Origin: Streptomyces sp. GESEQ-35
GTDB taxonomy: Bacteria > Actinomycetota > Actinomycetes > Streptomycetales > Streptomycetaceae
Length of the DNA stretch: 64,000 nucleotides
Assembly: GCF_017948485.1 (NCBI RefSeq)
Contig: NZ_JAFFSX010000037.1
Coordinates: 43,097 to 107,096, forward strand
Direction: 5' to 3'
How positions within the stretch are numbered: position 1 is the first letter of the stretch; every line of letters starts with the position of its first letter. A program made the position numbers and the translations under genes. Below the pieces are notes generated by a model. That model was not told the origin of the DNA. It worked only from the letters and a program-made list of their open reading frames with translations, and searched no databases. Shown here one piece after another: positions 50,207-58,025 of the stretch.

Positions 50207-51916
50207 GTGATCGCGAACATCGTCAAGCCGGGCAACCACACCTACGGCGTGCTGGCCTACCTCTTCGACAAAGGCCGCGCCAACGAACACACCGACCAGC
50301 ACATCGTCGCCTCCTGGGACGACTTCGTCCCCGACCCCGGCCCCTGGGACAGCCCTGGCCACAAGCAAAGGCTCGGCCAGCTCACCCAGGCCCTGGATCT
50401 GCGTGTCAAGCAAGCTGGCGACAAGGCACCTGAGGGACACGTGTGGCACTGCTCGATCCGCGCCGCGCCCGAGGACCGCATCCTCACCGACGCCGAGTGG
50501 GCCACCATCGCCCGGCGCATAGTGCACGCGACCGGCATCGCACCCGATGGCGATCCGGACGGCTGCCGCTGGGTTGCTGTGCGTCACGCGGAGGACCACA
50601 TCCACATCGTCGCCACCAAGGTGCGCGGTGATCTGCGCCCGCCGCGGAACTGGAACGACTACCACCACGCCATGAACGAACTCACAGCCGTCGAGGAGGA
50701 CTTCGGCCTCACCCGGGTTGCACGCGGCCCTGAAGCTGCTGCCGGCAGCTCGGCGGCGAAGCGCTCCACCCGGGCCGAGGAGGAGAAGGCCAAGCGCCTG
50801 GGCCACGACAAGATCGCGCGTGAGCGGCTGCGGCACACCGTGCGTACCGCGCTGTCCCACGCGAAGGATTTGGATGAGTTCTTCAACCTGCTCGCCGATG
50901 CCGGCCTTCAGGTCGAGACCCGCACACTGCCCTCAGGTGACCTTCAGGGCTACAAGGTAGCCCTGCCCGACGCCGGCACGCCCATGTGGTTCTCCGGCTC
51001 CAACCTCGCCACCGACCTGTCCCTCCCCCAGATCCAACAGCGCTTGGCCGCCACCGAGGCACAGCCCACCGCAACCCCGTCAGCCCGCCAGTACCGCTCC
51101 AACTCGTGGCACGTGGCCACCGCTGCCGCCGAACGCATCCCCCACCACCTCGCCCACGCCAATGACCAGGCCGTCCAAGCCCACCTGACCGTCTTCGGCG
51201 AAGTCCTCTACGCGCTCCCTGCCCATGCTCCTGTCCGACTCCAGGCCGAACTCCAACGTGCGGCTGCCGCCTTCGAACACGCCGCCCACACCCGCGCCCG
51301 CGCCGACCACCAGCACGCCCGCGCACTGCGGGGCGCGCTGAAGGCCATGCGCTACCAGCCCGCGGACCACACCGGGCTGACCATGCTCTTGGACGCCGCC
51401 ATCCTCGTCGTCCTTGCAGTCCAGCGCCACAGCGCACTGCACCACCACGACCGGCAGGTGGCCGCCGCCCGTCAGACGCTCACCCACCTGCAAGCCGCCT
51501 ACGACCAGATAGCCCCCACCAGCCTCGCCGCACTCGCCAGGCGCCATCCCTCCGACAACACGGTGCACCGGTACGCCCGCACCCTGTACGAGGTCCTGCC
51601 CCGCCACACCGAACAGATCCTCACCGAAAACGCCTGGCCCGCCCTAACCGCCACCCTCGCTGCCGCCGAAGCCGCTGGCCACAACCCGGCCACCGTCCTC
51701 CAACAGGCAGCCCAGCAGCGGCCCTTGGACGACGCCAAGTCAGCATCCGAAGTCCTCGTCTGGCGCATCCAGCGCCTCGGCGACCGGCACGCACCCGGCC
51801 CCGGCGCACGAACCGCGCAGGCCCGCCGCCTTCGCACTCAGACCGCCACACTGACCGATTCCGGGCTCCCGGCCGCGTACACGCCGCCCACGTCCCACCC
51901 CGGACGGTCCCGCTGA
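50207..51916 (+). CDS. mobA: MobA-type relaxase (element B)
   Basis: 569 residues from GTG 50207. The relaxase domain has TYGVLAYLFDKGRANEH at the N-terminus with candidate catalytic Tyr residues, and the metal motif VRHAEDHIHIVATKVRG. The middle and C-terminal parts parallel the element-A enzyme (SNSWHVATAAAERIPHHLAH; PLDDAKSASEVLVWRIQRLG). It should nick the element's oriT for mobilisation by a host conjugation apparatus. Confidence 0.9.
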   Translation: MIANIVKPGNHTYGVLAYLFDKGRANEHTDQHIVASWDDFVPDPGPWDSPGHKQRLGQLTQALDLRVKQAGDKAPEGHVWHCSIRAAPEDRILTDAEWATIARRIVHATGIAPDGDPDGCRWVAVRHAEDHIHIVATKVRGDLRPPRNWNDYHHAMNELTAVEEDFGLTRVARGPEAAAGSSAAKRSTRAEEEKAKRLGHDKIARERLRHTVRTALSHAKDLDEFFNLLADAGLQVETRTLPSGDLQGYKVALPDAGTPMWFSGSNLATDLSLPQIQQRLAATEAQPTATPSARQYRSNSWHVATAAAERIPHHLAHANDQAVQAHLTVFGEVLYALPAHAPVRLQAELQRAAAAFEHAAHTRARADHQHARALRGALKAMRYQPADHTGLTMLLDAAILVVLAVQRHSALHHHDRQVAAARQTLTHLQAAYDQIAPTSLAALARRHPSDNTVHRYARTLYEVLPRHTEQILTENAWPALTATLAAAEAAGHNPATVLQQAAQQRPLDDAKSASEVLVWRIQRLGDRHAPGPGARTAQARRLRTQTATLTDSGLPAAYTPPTSHPGRSR

Positions 51917-51998
51917 GCTGGAGCCCCTGGCCTGGGCTACGAGGAACGACACCGCGCGCAGCCACGGACCGATACGAAGCGACGGATCGTAGCTGTAC

Positions 51999-52023
51999 AT
52001 CCCCGGTTACCGAAACCGGGGAT
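51999..52023. repeat. Conserved hairpin downstream of mobA (element B)
   Basis: ATCCCCGGTT (51999-52008) pairs with AACCGGGGAT (52014-52023) around ACCGA. The 25-nt core is identical to that in element A (8345-8369). The outer arms differ (only imperfect pairing here), so conservation is centred on the loop-proximal part. Confidence 0.6.
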
Positions 52024-52078
52024 TCTCCGGACCCTATGTGTTGCCCAACCGCCCCACCCCTCAACAAGGAGCACCCGC

Positions 52079-52459
52079 ATCCCCCTCATCGAACCCCGCC
52101 GACACGTCGTCGCTCAGCTGTGCGGCGCGTACTTCAAGTACCACGCCGGCACCAAGACCTGGTCCCACCACGATGGAGGCCCCTTCACCAAGGCGGAACA
52201 GGCCGCCGCCCTCGCGCCCACCATCAACGAGGTCAAAGAGGCGAAGAAGCAGATAGACCGGTACCACGAGTACCTGCAGACCTGGCTCGAAGCCCCCGAG
52301 GTCCTGGACCGCTTCCTCGCCCCCTTCCTGGAGCAGCTCGACGAGCAGTCCTTCGGCAAGGCCATCGACATCATGAACAAGAACGAGCGGTTGAAGCTCC
52401 AGCGGCTGGTCAACGCGGCGGCCGAACCTGTCCGTCCGTTCACCCCGCACACCTTCTGA
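52079..52459 (+). CDS. Conserved small AICE protein with ATC start (element B copy)
   Basis: The frame from ATC 52079 to TGA 52459 has exactly the 127 codons of the element-A homologue. It shares the TWSHHDGGPFTKAEQ region, the helical middle and the tail EPVRPFTPHTF. AAGGAG lies 7 nt before the ATC, and no ATG, GTG or TTG occurs in frame nearby upstream. Either translation starts at ATC, as ATT/ATC starts are known in rare genes, or the start codon was mutated. Function unknown. Confidence 0.65.
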   Translation: MPLIEPRRHVVAQLCGAYFKYHAGTKTWSHHDGGPFTKAEQAAALAPTINEVKEAKKQIDRYHEYLQTWLEAPEVLDRFLAPFLEQLDEQSFGKAIDIMNKNERLKLQRLVNAAAEPVRPFTPHTF

Positions 52460-52492
52460 CAAACGGCGGCACCGACCGCATCCTCAGATGAG

Positions 52493-52539
52493 GAAGGGGG
52501 CCGGTGACCGGGAAGACATCCCGGTCACCGGCCCCCTTC
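52493..52539. terminator. Strong bidirectional terminator, 21-bp stem
   Basis: Perfect complementarity of 52493-52513 with 52519-52539 around a 5-nt loop, ending CCCCCTTC. It lies between convergent genes (52459 and 52553), as expected for a shared terminator. Confidence 0.85.
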
Positions 52540-52552
52540 ACGTCCCCCGAAA

Positions 52553-53242
52553 TCACCGTGTGCGCCGCACTTTGCCAACAGCCTTCGCCAGGTGCGCGTC
52601 GACAAGGCCCGGCGAGCCGGCAACGACCACGACCACCGTTCCGGTGCGGACGGCCGTCTGCTTGACGATGCTGCTACGCCCACCAGAAGAGAAGGTCAGC
52701 AACTGACTCCACTGTTCGTCGCCCAACTGGGCGGCGAGCGCCTTCTGAGCCGTGACCGTGACGGAGGTGCTGCCGCCGAGAACCTGGTACGTGGGGCAGG
52801 AGTTCATAGCCTCGAATATCCGGGCCACGCCCTTCGAGAGCCTGGTCTCGGTGTCGCTGTACAGCTCCTCGGACACCTGGGAACCGCCGTCACCGACGTA
52901 GGTGAAGGACACCTTCGCGCTGTGGGAGAAGTCGAGGCTGCCACCGACCGCAGCCTTGCCATCGAGCTCCTCCAGCGTCGGACAGCCGATCACGGAGACG
53001 TCATCGTGCCGCTCCGCACGCTGCGGCTGCCGGACATAGCTCTCACCCAGATCCCTCTCGTCCAGGAGCCGCTCCGCCAGCGCGGATGAGGACAGTGGAG
53101 CGGACACCGAGGCACTCTCGCCCTCTGAGCGCGCCGAGACGGCCGTCGAGGGAGTGGGGCCAACGGACTCAGCACCGCCGGTCGAACAGCCTGTCAGGGC
53201 GAGGGCTGTGAGGCTGAGGACGGTCGTGGTGTGAAGGTGCAT
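52553..53242 (-). CDS. Secreted lipoprotein of the DUF317 module (element B)
   Basis: 229 residues from ATG 53242. The signal peptide ends in the lipobox LTGC (Cys near position 19). The mature domain is homologous to the element-A lipoprotein: SAPLSSSALAERLLDERDLG, CPTYQV, LGDEQWSQLLTFSSGG and SGSPGLVDAHLA near the end as AGSPGLVDAHLA. It ends the leftward module. Confidence 0.75.
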   Translation of the reverse strand: MHLHTTTVLSLTALALTGCSTGGAESVGPTPSTAVSARSEGESASVSAPLSSSALAERLLDERDLGESYVRQPQRAERHDDVSVIGCPTLEELDGKAAVGGSLDFSHSAKVSFTYVGDGGSQVSEELYSDTETRLSKGVARIFEAMNSCPTYQVLGGSTSVTVTAQKALAAQLGDEQWSQLLTFSSGGRSSIVKQTAVRTGTVVVVVAGSPGLVDAHLAKAVGKVRRTR

Positions 53243-53334
53243 GCGAACCCCTTGGTGATCTGCGGAGCGGACAGGTTGACCAGGCCGGCCCTCCGAGCGC
53301 CGACAGGGAAACGGGGCCAAGTAGATTCCGGGGT

Positions 53335-53793
53335 TCAGTAGCCGAGGTGGCGCAGCCCGTCCTCAAGGGTGGGGTGCCAGCGGTCGGCCGGACCGGAGTG
53401 GCGGTTGTACCAGGCCGCATCCAGGCCCAGCTCCCTCGTCTCATGGCCGGCACGGCACCGCAGCCACACCGAGTCATCGCGCATGCAGAGGACAACCCAG
53501 TTCCGGTACGCGCCGCACTCGGGACACTCGCGTACCTCACCGTCAATGACGAGCGGCTGGTCCCAGCGCATCATGAAGCCAGCGACGTCCTGTCGGGACG
53601 GCGCCCGAAAGTACGGTGGCAGGAAGTCGCGCGCCACCGCGGCCTCGGTGGCGTCCTGGGCGGTAGCTGCGACGGAGCCGAGCACATCGGGCCAAGGCGT
53701 TTCGGTGTGCATCTGCAGCAGCGCTTGACTCGCACGCTGGGCATCACGGAACTCACGGTCGGCACGAGCACGTCGCCGGAATATTCGGAACAT
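53335..53793 (-). CDS. Small zinc-ribbon-like protein of the DUF317 module (element B)
   Basis: 152 residues from ATG 53793 with AGAAGGAGG upstream. CPECGAYRNW and LRCRAGHET provide a CxxC...CxxxH set, likely zinc-binding. The start MFRIFRRRARADREFRDAQR and the end RHSGPADRWHPTLEDGLRHL match the element-A copy. Function unknown. Confidence 0.75.
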   Translation of the reverse strand: MFRIFRRRARADREFRDAQRASQALLQMHTETPWPDVLGSVAATAQDATEAAVARDFLPPYFRAPSRQDVAGFMMRWDQPLVIDGEVRECPECGAYRNWVVLCMRDDSVWLRCRAGHETRELGLDAAWYNRHSGPADRWHPTLEDGLRHLGY

Positions 53794-53899
53794 ACGAGCC
53801 TCCTTCTCTGCCATCTGGCGAGTTCGGGGAACGGTCCGCTTAGGGAGAAACGGCGGTCGGCGAGGAGCGGCACAACAGGCACTCCCAGGGCGTGGGGCG

Positions 53900-54693
53900 T
53901 CAGCTGCGACGGACGACCATGAGCCGCCCCTCGGCGTCCTTGGGCAGGGTTCGGCGGGACACGAGCGCCGGCGAGCCCAGGGAGGAGGCGAAGGCGGCGA
54001 CCAGGTCATGGGGGACGCTGGCGCTGAAGCTGGCGCACCACAGATACGGGGCGCCGAGAACGGGTTCCGCCCGCGCCTGCCACCCCATCAAGTCAGGGCG
54101 CGGGTCCGCGTCCTGGACAAGCGGCGGCTGCAGCCCCAGGGAGACGGTGGCGGAGAACCCGGGGTCCATTGCGGTGGTGTGGGGGCTGTCCAGGTCACGG
54201 ACCCAGCCTTGGGCACCGAGCGCGTCCAGGACCGTCTCGGGCCCTTCGAAGCCGATGTCGGGTGCCTCGCGGGCATCGATCGCCACAAGGAGGTCGGCGA
54301 GCACCTCGTACGGGATACCCGCGGTGAAGTAGGCGTTCCACTCCGTCATGGCGGAGTCGGCATGCGGGCGAGCGCTCAGGTGCCAGGCCACGGGCAGCCC
54401 GCCCAGTTCGAACGGGTAGGAAGCAAGGATCCACTCGGCACCGCACAGCTCGTCCGGGCTCACGTACAACAAGGTGTTACGGGAGGTGGGCCACACGCGC
54501 CAGCCGAGGCCGGTCAAGGTGGTGCCGATCTGCTCGGCGAGAGCACTGTCGTCACCGGCCAAGTGGCGCGGGGTGACCCAGTACAACGGCTCCTGCGAGT
54601 CGGGGCTGAGGGAGTCGCTGGGGTGGTGCGGGTACAGGGGCGCCTCCGTGGGTCTGGGAGTGGGTGTTCTAGCGGGGCGTTGTACGTTGACAT
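53900..54693 (-). pseudogene. DUF317 protein, frameshifted near its start (element B)
   Basis: ATG 54693 begins MSTYNAPLEHP like the element-A protein. The frame is lost at the plus-strand run GGG 54656-54658. Adding one base restores PLYPHHP and then YWVTPRHLAGDD to the stop at 53900. The gene is 794 nt against 795 nt in element A. The body retains both DUF317-like halves. Translation could restart inside, or the missing base may be a homopolymer sequencing error. Confidence 0.7.
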
Positions 54694-54829
54694 GGCTTGC
54701 GGCCGTGCACCAGTCCTTTCCGGGGTTTTCCTGTCTGCCCCGGGCGAACTGGTGTCCTTGGACAGCGAAGTTAGTCGAAGGCGGCCCTCTGATCTGCGGC
54801 GACTGGATTGAATGTCAAAGACGCCGCGG

Positions 54830-55068
54830 TCACGTTCGTGTGCGTGGGAGCAGACTCTCAAGCTCGTCATGAACCTGGCGGCATTGGTCCACGCCGCAAG
54901 GCGTCAAACCGAGCGCCGCCGCTTCGGACTCGAACTGCGTGTCGAACGAGTCAGGATGTCGACCGATACCGGAGACGCGGCCGCAGGTGATGCTGTAGTG
55001 GTAGATCCTGAGGGTGGCGCCGGGGGCGGTCCGGGTCCAGACAACGGGGTCGATGGTTATCTTGGATA
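54830..55068. other. Non-coding interval downstream of the R end
   Basis: No gene is recognised between the R-end repeats (to about 54815) and the stop of the HEPN gene. Short frames on both strands lack start signals. Confidence 0.4.
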
Positions 55069-56460
55069 TCAGGTCGACCGGGAGTACGACGCGAAAAAGG
55101 CATTGATCGGTTCAATGATGCTCGTGCGTCGAACCGTGTCGGAAAGCATCGCTTCATCGACAAGCTTTGGGACGTCCTGGGCGTCGCTTGTTGCCAGGAT
55201 CAGCCAGCGCAACAGGGTCTGCGACGCGACTTCGCGAAGGTCGCCGAGGGAGACACGGCCTGCCAAGTCGTCGCCGTGTACGTACTTCGAGCGTTCTGTA
55301 TAGGCGTCCTTGACAAGCTCGGCGACTTTCTGACGCTGTTCGTCGGCTTGCCAGAGGGTGGCAGCTCGGTAGGCGACCTTGCGACTCAGGTCAAGGTTGT
55401 CCTCATCAGCGAGAAGTGCCTCCATGGCGATGACATATTGCAGGAGCACCTCCTCGGCTTCGTCTTCGGGGACTTGCTTGGTCATGACACCGCCGTAGGT
55501 GCGGTGCGTTGCCCGGACAAGATGCTTGGAAGCTCTGGTCAACCGTCGCGCACGCTTCTTGCCCGATTTACCGCTACCAGCGAGCACCTCCTCCAGACGG
55601 TTGTTGACCGTTTGGCAGAAGGCTGCGAACCTCTCAAGTTCAAGCTCCCCAACGCGATACGAGCCGGATTCGAACTCATCGCGATCGAAGTCCTTCCCGG
55701 CGTCCTCGTCGTATTCATAGGTGTTCACGACGATGGGCTCCCCGTAGTCCAGGCGGACGCGGCGCCCACGCTCGACTTTGTAGAGAGCCTGCACCCGGGT
55801 GAGTTCTGGTGACCAGAGGAGAAGGGGTAGCAACGGTTTCCAGTGGAGCAACTCTTCGCGCGACCGCATATCCCATTGCAGCTCCATCCCCCATTGAGCC
55901 AACAGGCGCTCAAGATTCACGCGGTGCAGGAAGGGGGCTCCCGCCAAGGACTGGACGGGGAAGCTCCGGTTGGGCAACGATGCTTGTGCGGCAGCCAGCG
56001 GCTGCAGCCGATTGAGCTCGTCTGCGGTGAATGTCTGCAGGATGTACTCGCCGATAGGGACTTGGGTCGCCGCCGGGAAGTTGGCCTCAAGGAGAAGCCA
56101 ATCCTCCGAGACAGGCTTCGGACCGGTGCAGAACCGGGCGAAATCTGCGGCCAGCTCATCGAGAGAGACAACCGCGCCTGTATCGATTGCACGGACAGCC
56201 GATGCGAGGCCACTGACGTCCAGTAGCACCGCATCATTGATGATCGGTGAACTCTCGCGTTTCTCCTCTGGCCAAAAGTACAGGTCGTCCCGAATGTCAG
56301 AAGGCACGGCGGCAGCGACGGCGTCACGTACTGGTTCCCAGGCTTCTTGCTCCGCCAAGATCTCCCAAAGGAAGTCTGACTCATCAGACGGGAGCCTGTT
56401 TTGCGACAAATGCCTCAACCAGTCAAGTGTGGCTTCTCGGATCTCTCTGGCCTTTACCAT
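55069..56460 (-). CDS. ApeA-like HEPN domain protein, probable defence gene
   Basis: 463 residues from ATG 56460. The first 270 residues form an unassigned N-terminal region. The C-terminal domain (about 335-440) has the layout of the ApeA-like HEPN family: LLQYVIAMEALLADE, LSRKVAYRAATLW and DAYTERSKYVHGDDL. The RNase-type R-x4-H motif is Arg390/His395. HEPN proteins of this group cleave RNA and take part in abortive phage defence. It is the only intact gene of its transposon. Confidence 0.75.
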   Translation of the reverse strand: MVKAREIREATLDWLRHLSQNRLPSDESDFLWEILAEQEAWEPVRDAVAAAVPSDIRDDLYFWPEEKRESSPIINDAVLLDVSGLASAVRAIDTGAVVSLDELAADFARFCTGPKPVSEDWLLLEANFPAATQVPIGEYILQTFTADELNRLQPLAAAQASLPNRSFPVQSLAGAPFLHRVNLERLLAQWGMELQWDMRSREELLHWKPLLPLLLWSPELTRVQALYKVERGRRVRLDYGEPIVVNTYEYDEDAGKDFDRDEFESGSYRVGELELERFAAFCQTVNNRLEEVLAGSGKSGKKRARRLTRASKHLVRATHRTYGGVMTKQVPEDEAEEVLLQYVIAMEALLADEDNLDLSRKVAYRAATLWQADEQRQKVAELVKDAYTERSKYVHGDDLAGRVSLGDLREVASQTLLRWLILATSDAQDVPKLVDEAMLSDTVRRTSIIEPINAFFASYSRST

Positions 56461-56578
56461 GACGTCACGCTAGCGCTACGGCCACCGCCAGTTCCTAGAT
56501 TTATCCCGGCCGGAGCCTATCGCCGAGGTCGGTCATCCAGAGTGAGGCAGACCTGGACGAAGCACCATCCCGCCAGCT

Positions 56579-57286
56579 TCAAGCGTCCCCGGGGCTCATC
56601 CTCACGTGTTGCTGTCTCTCACCGACACGATCAAGAAGCTGCTGTGCCGAGTCCGCGTAGCGGATGGCGGTCTTCTCGTCGATGCCAAAGACGAGGGCAA
56701 GATGAAGCGGGTCGGCGCCGTGGGTGAGGGCCTCTTCAAGCTGTCGGTCGACGCGGAGACGTTCAAGGGTGGCGGTGACATCGCGGGCAGCCCGGGTGGT
56801 CCAGAGCCTGCCCCCCGGGCCGAGCTCGACGGCGGTCTTCTGGGTAATCAGCCGGTGAGGGTTGGCCGTGTTCGGCCAACGGCTGCGCCGGTAGTCGAGC
56901 CAGTCCAGGACAGCACGGCGGGTGAGGTCGTCGAGCGGGCGGGCGTAGCCGCCGACGGTGATGCGCCGGCTGCCGAGATCCAGGTCGTCCAGTTGCATGG
57001 CGCGGATCGTCTTCGGCCGTGCCGCGTGGACCGCGGCCAGGGCGACGATGAGCCGGAGGTCCGGGCTGGTGGCAGCGGCGGTCACCTCGTCAATGGCCGC
57101 CTGGCCGAGAGCCTGGATGACGCCGCCGGTCGGTCGGGGAACGCGGATGTGGGTCGTGGGGTTGCGGAAGATCCGGCCGTTCTTTTTCGCGTGCCGGAAC
57201 AGCGACGGCAGCGCGACGATCCGGTTGTCACGTTGTTTGCCGGTGACGGCGTACCGGGCGGCGATGATGTCTTCCCCAGCGCGCAC
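56579..57286 (-). pseudogene. Truncated tyrosine recombinase-like gene beside the L end
   Basis: About 235 codons correspond to the catalytic half of a streptomycete recombinase: SLFRHAKKNGRIFRNPTTHI, AARPKTIRAMQLDDLDL (first Arg box) and HGADPLHLALVFGIDEKTAI. The N-terminal core-binding half is missing and the frame runs into the transposon L end at about 57290. No catalytic Tyr is recognised. It is a decayed passenger of the mobile element. Confidence 0.65.
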
Positions 57287-57422
57287 CTCACACGACTAGG
57301 TTCGCTATCAAAACGCCTCGATTGGATGACAACGGACAACTGGAAAGAAGGTGGACGCATTTACCCTCGTACGCGGGGGTGGATCACCCTCACTCTGCGT
57401 GTGCACGGGAGGGTCAGACGGC

Positions 57423-57623
57423 ATGACGATGAGCGAACAAACCGCTTTTGACTCCCCAGCGGCAGAGAGCATTCTGCGTAGAGCTTGCATCCTGGTGCGG
57501 CTGGACCCCGACGGCGTAGAAATGCTGCGACTCGGTGACTATGCGGTGTTCCGCATCGACGGCGGACGGGTCGTCTCTCGCGTCGGCCGCCACGCGAATT
57601 GTCCACCGTCCGCGCACCGCTGA
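57423..57623 (+). pseudogene. N-terminal fragment of an aminoglycoside-phosphotransferase-like kinase
   Basis: 66 residues from ATG 57423. ILVRLDPDGVEMLRLGDYAV and VVSRVGR match the first strands of the APH fold (normally about 300 residues), and then the frame ends. A second frame just downstream (57598-57678) ends in EEVEKLRSSGSRRDWVPL, a different gene end. A complete kinase of the same broad fold is at 59629. Confidence 0.55.
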
Positions 57624-57759
57624 AGAAGTCGAGAAGCTGCGGTCGAGCGGCTCACGGCGGGATTGGGTGCCGCTCTAGGCGACTCATGTGCCTCCGGCTG
57701 CAGGCCCGTGGTTTTCTGATTGCCGCCGCCAACGCACGCTCCGTATCATGCTGGGCAAC

Positions 57760-58014
57760 GCGTTGACGGAGACCGAGTAATCACAGATCACGCGAGCAGA
57801 GAGAGCCGCTGGAAGCTGGGAAGGCGGTCTCGCGTCCCGTGGTGAAGACCCTCCTGAGCGCGGGGAGAAACGACCCCGTCTGGTGGTCCAATGCCCCGCC
57901 GGCCGGCCCCCGTCACTGGGCCTGAACGAGGTCGCCACCATGGCGGCGAAAGTGCGGTGGTACCGCGAGTTGCCCTTCTCGCCCGCACTTCCAAGGGATC
58001 ATGACGACGTCCTT
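57760..58014 (+). promoter_or_regulatory. T-box riboswitch-type leader of the AspRS gene
   Basis: CGGTGGTACCGCG (57955-57967) contains the T-box TGG-pairing motif GTGGTACCGCG. It lies about 60 nt before the start codon, after a structured leader. The sequence GAAGAC (57844-57849) could be a specifier loop with an Asp codon GAC, but the stem I pairing was not resolved. Downstream, GTCCT-tcgg-AGGAC-type pairing (58008-58020) includes the ribosome site. Control of translation by uncharged tRNA-Asp is therefore likely, as for actinobacterial T-boxes. Confidence 0.6.
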
Positions 58015-58025
58015 CGGAGGACCGA

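Larger units (their letters stand above)
54753..57338 (-). mobile_element. Non-autonomous Tn7-like element with HEPN cargo (element B)
   Basis: The 2,586-bp element starts with an R-type end (TGTCCTTGGACAGCGAAGTT) and ends at 57338 with an L-type end, reading inward TGTCCGTTGTCATCCAATCG. It is flanked by perfect ACTGG duplications (54748-54752, 57339-57343). The ends match those of 20053-30876, in inverted orientation. It has no tns genes, so it must have been moved in trans. Confidence 0.85.
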
